Part shown: one piece after another, positions 58,022 to 64,000 of the stretch
Numbering within the stretch: the first letter of the stretch is position 1
How the letters are laid out: each line of letters begins with the position of its first letter
NCBI RefSeq assembly: GCF_900106995.1
Contig: NZ_FNOK01000031.1
Location: 43,807-107,806 of the forward strand
Direction: 5' to 3'
Source of the DNA: Saccharopolyspora shandongensis
Lineage (GTDB): Bacteria; Actinomycetota; Actinomycetes; Mycobacteriales; Pseudonocardiaceae
DNA: 64,000 nt
Program-made: the position numbers and the translations under genes
Notes under the pieces: model-generated
Databases searched by the model: none
Seen by the model: the letters and a program-made list of their open reading frames with translations, nothing else
What the model was told of the DNA's origin: nothing

Positions 58022-59653
58022 GTGCCCCACTCCTGGTGGCGAAGCGCGGTGACCTACCAGATCTACCCCCGCAGCTTCGCCGACTCGAACGCCGACGGGA
58101 TCGGCGATCTCCCGGGGCTGACGTCCAGGTTGGACCACCTCGCCTGGCTGGGCGTGGACGCGATCTGGTTGACCCCCTGCTACCCGTCGCGGTGGGTCGA
58201 CGGCGGCTACGACATCACCGACCACCGCGACATCGATCCGAGCCTGGGCAGCCTGCGGGACTTCGATCGGATGGTGGCCGCCGCGCACGAGCTCGGCATC
58301 CGGGTGCTGATCGACCTCGTGCCGAACCACACCTCGGACCGACACGAGTGGTTCCGGCGAGCCCTGGCCGCCGGGCCCGGTTCCCCGGAGCGCGACCGGT
58401 ACGTCTTCCGCAACGGCAGGGGACCGGGCGGAACGCGTCCGCCGAGCGGCTGGGAGTCGCGGTTCGGCGGCAGCGCCTGGACGCGGGTGGCGGACGGCCA
58501 GTGGTACCTGCATCTGTTCGCCCCCGAGCAGCCCGACCTCAACTGGGCGAACCCGGAGGTGCGCGCCGAGTTCCTGGACATCCTGCGGTTCTGGGGGCGC
58601 CGCGGTGTCGACGGTTTCCGGGTGGACGTGGCCGCGGCGCTGGTCAAGGACCTGCGCGAGCCGTTGCGGGAGGTCGTCGGCGGGGAGGGCAGCACCGGGC
58701 TGGACGACTTCGCCGCCAACCCCGACCACCCGTTCCTGGACCGGCCCGAGGTGCACGACGTGTATCGCGAGTGGAACCGGGTGTTCCACGAGTTCGACCC
58801 GCCGCTGGTCGGGGTGGCCGAGGTGTGGGCGCGCAGCGACCGGCGGATCCGCTACATCCGGCCTGGCGAACTGCAGCAGGCCTTCGACTTCGAGTTCCTG
58901 CGGGTGCGCTGGCGGGCGTCGGAGTACCGGCGGATCGTGTCGGGGTCGATCGCGGGTGCATCGTCGGTGGGAGCCGTGGCGACCTGGGTGCTGGCCAACC
59001 ACGACGTGGTGCGGCAGGTGTCCGCGCTGGGGCTGCCCGCCGACGTCGACCCGCGGGTCTGGCTGGCGTCGGGCGGCACCGAACCGCCCGCGGACCTGGA
59101 GTTGGGCACCAGACGGGCCCGTGCGGCGATCTTGTTCGCGCTCGCCTTGCCCGGTTCCGCGTTCCTGTACCAGGGCGAGGAGCTCGGGCTGCCGGAGGTC
59201 GCGGACTTGCCCGCGGAGGTCTTGCGGGACCCGAAGTGGGCGCATTCCCGGCACAAGGTGAAGGGGCGCGATGGCTGCCGGGTGCCGCTGCCGTGGACCC
59301 GCGGCGGGGTTTCCTTCGGGTTCGGTGACGCGCCGCCGTGGCTTCCGCAACCCGCAGACTGGGGCGGCTACTCGGTGGAGGCGCAGCGCGGTGACCCCGG
59401 CTCGATGCTGGAGCTCTACCGCGCCGCGCTGCGGCTTCGGCGCGGGTTCAGCGGCGATGAGAGGTTCGGCTGGGACGACCGCCACGACGCCGGCGACGTA
59501 CTGGCGTTCCGGCGGGGCGGCGACGTCCTGGTCCTGGTCAACACCGGCCCCACGGCCGTCCCGCTCCCGCCGGGTGAGGGCCTGCTGTCGAGCGCCCCGC
59601 TCGAAGCGGGCTTCCTCCCCGCCGACACCACCGCCTGGCTACGCCTGCCCTGA
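58022..59653 (+). CDS. GH13 alpha-glucosidase
   Basis: 543 aa from GTG 58022 with GAGGAG 5 nt upstream. TIM-barrel glucosidase of glycoside hydrolase family 13: QIYPRSFADSNADGIGDLPG, DLVPNHTSD, nucleophile Asp in GFRVDVAAAL, acid Glu in VGVAEVW, and Asp in LANHDVVRQ. The QxPDLNW type motif (EQPDLNWANPEV) fits oligo-1,6-/alpha-1,4-glucosidases. Cytosolic, no signal peptide. Likely hydrolyses short maltodextrins or isomaltose. Confidence 0.93.
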   Translation: MPHSWWRSAVTYQIYPRSFADSNADGIGDLPGLTSRLDHLAWLGVDAIWLTPCYPSRWVDGGYDITDHRDIDPSLGSLRDFDRMVAAAHELGIRVLIDLVPNHTSDRHEWFRRALAAGPGSPERDRYVFRNGRGPGGTRPPSGWESRFGGSAWTRVADGQWYLHLFAPEQPDLNWANPEVRAEFLDILRFWGRRGVDGFRVDVAAALVKDLREPLREVVGGEGSTGLDDFAANPDHPFLDRPEVHDVYREWNRVFHEFDPPLVGVAEVWARSDRRIRYIRPGELQQAFDFEFLRVRWRASEYRRIVSGSIAGASSVGAVATWVLANHDVVRQVSALGLPADVDPRVWLASGGTEPPADLELGTRRARAAILFALALPGSAFLYQGEELGLPEVADLPAEVLRDPKWAHSRHKVKGRDGCRVPLPWTRGGVSFGFGDAPPWLPQPADWGGYSVEAQRGDPGSMLELYRAALRLRRGFSGDERFGWDDRHDAGDVLAFRRGGDVLVLVNTGPTAVPLPPGEGLLSSAPLEAGFLPADTTAWLRLP

Positions 59654-59668
59654 CGAGAGCATGGCTGC

Positions 59669-61081
59669 TCACTTCGCGGGTTCGGTGTCGCTCTCGTTGA
59701 GCCGGGACCTGCGGCGGCCGTAGCCGAAGTACACCGCCAGGCCGATGGCCGACCAGATCGCGAAGGTCACCCAGGTGACCGCGTCGAGGCCGAAGATCAG
59801 GTACACGCACAGGGCGAGGCCGAGCAGCGGCACCACCGGCATCAGCGGGGTGCGGAAGCTGCGCGGCAGGTCGGGCCGGGTGCGGCGGAGCACCAGCACG
59901 CCGATGTTGACCAGCCCGAATGCGACCAGGGTGCCGATGCTGGTGGCCTCGGCGAGCTGGTTGAGCGGCACGACGGCGGCGAGCAGCGCCACCACGGTGC
60001 CGACCACCACGGTGTTGCGGGCGGGCACCGCGCGCCGGTTCACCTTGGACAGCGTTCCCGGCATCAGGCCGTCGCGGGACATCGCCACCAGGATCCGGGT
60101 CTGCCCGTACAGCACGGTCAGCACGACCGAGGCGATGGCGACGACCGCGCCGAACGCGAGCACCACCGAGGGCCAGCCCTGGCCGGTCACGATGCGCAGC
60201 GCGGCGGCCAGCGAGGCGTCGGATTCGCCGAGCGCGCCGACGCCCACCGCGCCGACGGCGGCGAAGGCGACCAGCACGTAGATGGCGGTGACGATGGCCA
60301 GTGACAGGATGATCGCGCGGGGCAGGTCGCGGGCCGGGTTGCGGGCTTCCTCGCCGGCGGTGGACGCCGCGTCGAAGCCGATGAACGAGAAGAACACCGC
60401 CGAGGCGCCCACGGAGATGCCGGCGAATCCGGCCGGGGCGAACGGCGTCATGTTCTCGGAGCGGAACGCCGTGATCGCCACGGCGAAGAAGAACACCAGC
60501 ACCGCGATCTTCAGCAGGGTGGTGATCGTGGTGGCTCGGGCGCTCTCCCGCACGCCCAGCAGCAGGACGCCCATGGCGAGCAGCACGACCAGCGCCGCCG
60601 GGAAGTTGAACACGCCGCCGTCGCCGGGCGGCGCGGCGAAGATCTCGGGGATGGTGACGCCGATGGTGCCCTGCAGGAACTCGTTCAGGTAGCCGCCCCA
60701 GCCGACCGCGACCGCGGCGACCGACACCCCGTACTCCAGCAGCAGGCACCAGCCGCAGATCCAGGCGACGAGCTCGCCGAGCGTGGCGTAGGTGTAGGAG
60801 TAGGCCGAACCGGACACCGGCACGCTGCCCGCGAGCTCGGCATAGGACAGCGCGGAGCAGAGCGCGGCCACACCGGCCAGCACGAACGAGACGACCACGG
60901 CGGGACCTGCGGCGGGCGCGGCTTCGGCGAGCACCACGAAGATCCCGGTGCCGAGGGTCGCGCCGACCGACAGCGCCACGAGCGGTACCAGGCCGAGGGT
61001 CCGGCGCAGCTGGGAGTGCGAGCCGTCGTCGGCGAGTTGCTCGGCGGGTTTGACGCGCAGCAGGGTTCGGGCGAATGACAC
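59669..61081 (-). CDS. APC-family amino acid permease
   Basis: 470 aa from GTG 61081, the likeliest start although no good RBS is seen. Twelve membrane helices; VALSVGATLGTGIFVVLAEAAPAAGPAVVVSF is the first helix signature, and FFSFIGFDAASTAGEEARNPARDLPRAI the helix-6 region of cationic/neutral amino acid transporters. Substrate unknown. Divergent from nucS. Confidence 0.9.
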   Translation of the reverse strand: MSFARTLLRVKPAEQLADDGSHSQLRRTLGLVPLVALSVGATLGTGIFVVLAEAAPAAGPAVVVSFVLAGVAALCSALSYAELAGSVPVSGSAYSYTYATLGELVAWICGWCLLLEYGVSVAAVAVGWGGYLNEFLQGTIGVTIPEIFAAPPGDGGVFNFPAALVVLLAMGVLLLGVRESARATTITTLLKIAVLVFFFAVAITAFRSENMTPFAPAGFAGISVGASAVFFSFIGFDAASTAGEEARNPARDLPRAIILSLAIVTAIYVLVAFAAVGAVGVGALGESDASLAAALRIVTGQGWPSVVLAFGAVVAIASVVLTVLYGQTRILVAMSRDGLMPGTLSKVNRRAVPARNTVVVGTVVALLAAVVPLNQLAEATSIGTLVAFGLVNIGVLVLRRTRPDLPRSFRTPLMPVVPLLGLALCVYLIFGLDAVTWVTFAIWSAIGLAVYFGYGRRRSRLNESDTEPAK

Positions 61082-61180
61082 GGGGCGTAACGGTATCTCG
61101 CTCAGTGGGAAGATCGAGGTCCGGCCCGGTCCGCCCCGGGGGTGCTCGACTTCTGGATCGACGCCCGTACTCTGTGCCGG

Positions 61181-61840
61181 GTGCGACTTGTCATTGCCCG
61201 CTGCCAGGTGGATTACGTCGGCCGGCTCACCGCGCACCTGCCCATGGCGCAGCGCCTGCTGCTGGTGAAGGCCGATGGGTCGGTGTCGGTCCACTCCGAC
61301 GACCGCGCCTACAAGCCGTTGAACTGGATGAGCCCGCCGTGCTGGCTGATCGAGGATCCCGGCGTGTGGACCGTGCAGAACAAGGCCGGCGAGAAGCTGG
61401 TGATCAGCATCGAAGAGGTGCTGCACGACTCCAAGCACGAGCTGGGCGTGGAGCCGGGCCTGGTCAAGGACGGCGTCGAGGCGCACCTGCAGGAGCTGCT
61501 CGCCGCGCACGTCACGACCCTCGGTGACGGTTGGTCGCTGGTGCGCCGCGAGTTCCCGACCGCGATCGGCCCGGTGGACCTGATGTGCCGGGACGCCGCC
61601 GGGGCGAGCGTGGCGGTCGAGATCAAGCGGCGCGGCGAGATCGACGGCGTCGAGCAGCTGACCCGCTACCTGGAGCTGCTGAACCGGGATCCGCTGCTGG
61701 CGCCGGTGGCCGGGGTGTTCGCGGCGCAGCAGATCAAGCCGCAGGCCCGCACCCTGGCCGAGGACCGCGGGATCCGCTGCGTGGTGCTGGACTACGACCA
61801 GCTGCGCGGCATCGAGCCGGACGAGTACCGGCTGTTCTGA
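61181..61840 (+). CDS. nucS: Mismatch-specific endonuclease NucS/EndoMS
   Basis: 219 aa. Begins VRLVIARCQVDYVGRLTAHLP and has KPLNWMSPPCWLIED, both hallmarks of actinobacterial NucS; the C-terminal nuclease domain shows GPVDLMCRD and VAVEIKRRGEIDGVEQLTRYLE (D-x-E-x-K core). It performs non-canonical mismatch repair in organisms lacking MutS/MutL. The GTG is 7 nt behind TACTCT, consistent with a leaderless mRNA. Confidence 0.95.
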   Translation: MRLVIARCQVDYVGRLTAHLPMAQRLLLVKADGSVSVHSDDRAYKPLNWMSPPCWLIEDPGVWTVQNKAGEKLVISIEEVLHDSKHELGVEPGLVKDGVEAHLQELLAAHVTTLGDGWSLVRREFPTAIGPVDLMCRDAAGASVAVEIKRRGEIDGVEQLTRYLELLNRDPLLAPVAGVFAAQQIKPQARTLAEDRGIRCVVLDYDQLRGIEPDEYRLF

Positions 61841-61883
61841 TCTGCATCTTTCGGGTCACCCGCGGGCGTTCTTGGCCCGCGGG

Positions 61884-61907
61884 TGACAGGAAGGTTCCCA
61901 TGCTCAC
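61884..61907 (+). repeat. Dispersed repeat, single arm (copy 7)
   Basis: Single arm in the gap between convergent nucS and the SDR gene, again reading TGACAGGAAGGTTCCCATGC on the plus strand. Confidence 0.9.
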
Positions 61908-61927
61908 CCGGCGCGAGGCGGCCTTGA

Positions 61928-62710
61928 TCAGGCGGTTTTGATCGCGTTGCCGTCGACGAAGTGGTCGGCGCCCGCGGTGCTCGCCGCGTGCGGGGAGGCC
62001 AGGAAGGCGACCAGCGCGGCGACCTCCGCCGGTTCGACGAACCGGCCGGTGGCCATGCCCGCTTCGGCGGGGAGCTGGGCGAGCAGTTGGTCGAGGGGGA
62101 CGCCTAGCGCTTCGGCCATCGCCGCGCCGTGCCCGTCCGCCGCTTCCCACATCGCCGTGCGCGTCAGTCCGGGGGAGACGGTGTTGACCCGCACGCCCTG
62201 CGGCCCGATCTCTGCGGCGAGCGCCTTGCCGAAGGCGGTCAGCGCCGCCTTGGCGGTGGTGTAGGGCATCGGTCCGGAGTGCGGCACCCGGGCGCCGATC
62301 GACGAGATGTTGATGATCGAGCCGCGGCGGCGCAGCAGGCTCGGCAGCGCCGCGCGGGTGGTGTGGACCGCGCTGAAGAAGTTCAGGTCGAAGGTCCGCT
62401 GCCACTCGTCTTCGGTGAGGTCGGCGAAGCCGGCGACCAGTCCGCCGTCGCCGCCGCCGACGTTGTTGACGAGCAGGTCCAGGTCGCCCACGTCGGCGAG
62501 GGCCTGTTCGACGAGGCTAGCCGGGCCGTCCGGTGTGGACAGGTCGGCGGTGCGGCCGATCGCGCCGGTCGCCGCGAGTTCCGGCGTGATCGTGCGCGCC
62601 GCGGCGACGACCCGCACGCCTTCGGCGGCGAGCGCGGACACGACCGCCAGCCCGATGCCGCGGCTGGCGCCCGTCACGAGCGCGGTCTTCCCGGTCAACT
62701 GCAGGTCCAT
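61928..62710 (-). CDS. SDR-family oxidoreductase
   Basis: 260 aa from ATG 62710. TGASRGIGLAV cofactor loop, NNVGGG, catalytic Ser in ISSIGA and YTTAK (YxxxK), C-terminal AGADHFVDGNAIKTA. NAD(P)-dependent dehydrogenase of unknown substrate. Divergent from a TetR gene; two dyads between them suggest repression by that regulator. Confidence 0.9.
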   Translation of the reverse strand: MDLQLTGKTALVTGASRGIGLAVVSALAAEGVRVVAAARTITPELAATGAIGRTADLSTPDGPASLVEQALADVGDLDLLVNNVGGGDGGLVAGFADLTEDEWQRTFDLNFFSAVHTTRAALPSLLRRRGSIINISSIGARVPHSGPMPYTTAKAALTAFGKALAAEIGPQGVRVNTVSPGLTRTAMWEAADGHGAAMAEALGVPLDQLLAQLPAEAGMATGRFVEPAEVAALVAFLASPHAASTAGADHFVDGNAIKTA

Positions 62711-62722
62711 AGCCCTGACTCC

Positions 62723-62776
62723 CTGTTGCGTCATTGGTGACGCAACAGACCATATAGATGCGACATAACTGTCGCA
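62723..62776. promoter_or_regulatory. Twin TetR operators between SDR and TetR genes
   Basis: Dyad 1: CTGTTGCGTCA-TTGG-TGACGCAACAG (62723-62748), 11-bp perfect arms. Dyad 2: TGCGACA-TAAC-TGTCGCA (62759-62776). Both share the form TTGCGWCA-N4-TGWCGCAA (dyad 2 lacks the first T), as expected for one dimeric regulator bound at two sites. Confidence 0.7.
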
Positions 62777-62832
62777 AGTAACTTCTGAACTAGTACTCCC
62801 GTGTAGTGTTTCGGTGGTTCTGGGAGGTGGCT

Positions 62833-63384
62833 GTGGCACAAGCGATGCGTGCGGACTCCGAGCGGACCGCGCGGGGGATCCTGGAGGCGGCACAGCGCGT
62901 GCTCCGCGAGGACCCGGCGGCGTCGATGGGGCAGATCGCCGAGGCGGCCGGGGTCGCGCGCACGACGGTGCACCGGCGCTTCGCCAGCCGGGAGGCGCTG
63001 GTGGAGGCGATGGCCACCTGGGCGGCCGAGCAGTTCCGCGACGCGGTCGAGGCCTCGCGCCCGGCCGCCGCGCCGCCGCTGGTCGCGCTGCACCAGGTCA
63101 CCGCGAACGTGTTGCGGGTGAAGGTGGACTGGGGATTCGCGATGAGCCGGGCGGTCACCGGCGAGGTCGAGCGCATCCACGGAGAGGTGCGGCAGGCTTG
63201 CATCGGGCTGATGGAACGCGCCAGGGACGCCGGCGTGCTGCGCGCGGACGTCGACCTGGAGTGGGTGCGGCGGGTCTACTACGCGCTGATCCACGAGGCC
63301 GCTGAGGAGGGCAAGGCGGGCGCCGGCACCGACGAGATGGCCGCACTCGTCGTCGACACCCTGCTGAAAGGCGTTGGCGCGTAG
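62833..63384 (+). CDS. TetR-family transcriptional regulator
   Basis: 183 aa from GTG 62833, GGAGG 5 nt upstream. N-terminal TetR HTH: ILEAAQRVLREDPAASMGQIAEAAGVARTTVHRRFASREALVEAM. The C-terminal ligand-binding half is helical and of unknown specificity. It likely binds the two dyads upstream and controls itself and the divergent SDR gene. Confidence 0.92.
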   Translation: MAQAMRADSERTARGILEAAQRVLREDPAASMGQIAEAAGVARTTVHRRFASREALVEAMATWAAEQFRDAVEASRPAAAPPLVALHQVTANVLRVKVDWGFAMSRAVTGEVERIHGEVRQACIGLMERARDAGVLRADVDLEWVRRVYYALIHEAAEEGKAGAGTDEMAALVVDTLLKGVGA

Positions 63385-63394
63385 CGGATTCGCG

Positions 63395-63583
63395 TCAGCC
63401 GCGGTCCGACTTGCCGTGGCAGCACGGCCGCAGCCGCGTGGTGGTCCACGGCGTCAGCAGCCGGGCCAGGTTCCGCCAGAACTGGTCCGATCGGTCGCGG
63501 ACGCGCTGCGCGTCCTTCTCGGGCCGGTCGTTCGGGTCCGTCGCCAGTCCGTCGATGATCGCCAGATCGATCCGGGCGTTCAC
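63395..63583 (-). CDS. Small hypothetical protein
   Basis: 62 aa from GTG 63583 with GGTGGAG upstream; a longer frame to 63673 is open but lacks support. Sequence NARIDLAIIDGLATDPNDRPEKDAQRVRDRSDQFW... ending CCHGKSDRG. No family recognised; could be a real small protein or a chance frame. The region 63584-63884 holds nothing I can identify. Confidence 0.4.
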   Translation of the reverse strand: MNARIDLAIIDGLATDPNDRPEKDAQRVRDRSDQFWRNLARLLTPWTTTRLRPCCHGKSDRG

Positions 63584-63884
63584 AGCTCCACCCCCGTCGC
63601 TGCGCATGTGCCAACAGTGACGGTACCGGTCACATTCCGTTGTGGGGAGCGGATTTTCGCATATCACTCGCATGGCCCTGCCGGGTCGCGCCGCTCGTCA
63701 CGCCCCGTGTGTCGCGCGGCGTGCGAACGGGCTGCCCGTCCGGCGGGAGTCGCCTGATCGATTTAGTGTCGAGTTCCAACGAAATGATATCGGAGCAATG
63801 TGATCCGCCCCGCTGTGCGGTACTGTCCGGCTGCTGTCGCGAGTGTGGTGGTTGTCGTTTGACTTTGTTGGGTCTGGAGGTGGC

Positions 63885-64000
63885 GTGGCGGTGTTGCTAG
63901 CCCGGGGTCAGCTGCTGGACGCCAACGCGGTGGATTTTGCGTTGTTGGCGTTGTACTTCGTTTTTGTGCTGGGTATCGGTTATCTGGCGCGGCGTGCGGT
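63885..64000 (+). CDS. Probable sodium:solute symporter, N-terminal part (cut by window end)
   Basis: Open from GTG 63885 (GGAGG 4 nt upstream) or GTG 63891 to the window end. The encoded NAVDFALLALYFVFVLGIGYLARRAV resembles the first membrane helix of SSS/SLC5 symporters. Only about 38 residues are visible, so the assignment is tentative. Confidence 0.5.
   Translation, partial: MAVLLARGQLLDANAVDFALLALYFVFVLGIGYLARRA

Noticed and set aside
57515..59485. 656-aa minus-strand frame over the glucosidase and upstream region
   Set aside because: No homology, no RBS, and the plus strand encodes a complete GH13 enzyme.
59655..59675. GAGAGCATGGCTGCTC next to the permease stop as an eighth dispersed-repeat copy
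   Set aside because: Shares only GAGCATGG with the repeat arm; the rest does not match.

Overview
The window is high-GC actinobacterial chromosome. The gene order argS-lysA-hom-thrC-thrB-rho-rpmE-prfA-prmC-tsaC-wecA-atpIBEFHAGDC-DUF2550 followed by cobO/murA and later nucS is the classic actinobacterial core block known from Mycobacterium. GTG/TTG starts, WhiB and DUF2637 proteins and Asp-type MurA agree with this. Codon use, the integrated element and the ehu genes suggest a member of the Pseudonocardiales (Saccharopolyspora-like), but that placement is an inference.

Region 1 (about 527-21438) is a complete integrative and conjugative element of the actinomycete AICE type, inserted in the 3' half of a tRNA-Arg(CCG) gene just upstream of argS. 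A perfect 52-bp direct repeat (527-578 and 21387-21438) marks attL and attR. From left to right it carries an HD-domain protein, a NUDIX hydrolase and an XRE/DUF5919 regulator; small regulators and a divergent control region; a WhiB-led run of short translationally coupled genes with two HExxH peptidases, coiled-coil proteins and another NUDIX; DUF2637 and FtsK/TraB-type transfer proteins; an orphan C5 cytosine methyltransferase; a replication module (DnaN-like sliding clamp, prim-pol primase, P-loop helicase-like ATPase); an iteron-rich, near-palindromic presumed origin; and Xis plus tyrosine integrase next to attR.

Region 2 (21463-24121) holds a CDF metal exporter and a DUF3105/DUF305 pair. 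Region 3 (24333-30781) is argS-lysA-hom-thrC-thrB, aspartate-family amino acid synthesis. Region 4 (30782-36571) is rho with a long leader, rpmE, prfA and prmC. Region 5 (36620-48024) has a hydrolase, tsaC, wecA and the full F-ATPase operon with a hairpin between atpD and atpC. Region 6 (48073-55521) has a LysR regulator, two GNAT enzymes, the PduO-type cobalamin adenosyltransferase, MurA and an ehuBCDA ectoine-type ABC importer. Region 7 (55525-64000) is accessory: NUDIX, 13E12-type HNH protein, GH13 glucosidase, APC permease, NucS, an SDR/TetR divergent pair with twin operators, and the start of a probable sodium:solute symporter.

The most unusual signal is a dispersed 21-24 nt sequence (core TGACAGGAARGTTCCCATGC) seen at seven intergenic sites in 40 kb of host DNA and never inside the element. 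It occurs three times as a full hairpin-forming inverted pair and four times as a single arm, always in the same orientation. Other notable points are two in-frame nested starts inside longer element ORFs, the element-borne clamp, and a series of host genes whose -10-like hexamer lies 6-8 nt before the start codon, which suggests leaderless mRNAs.
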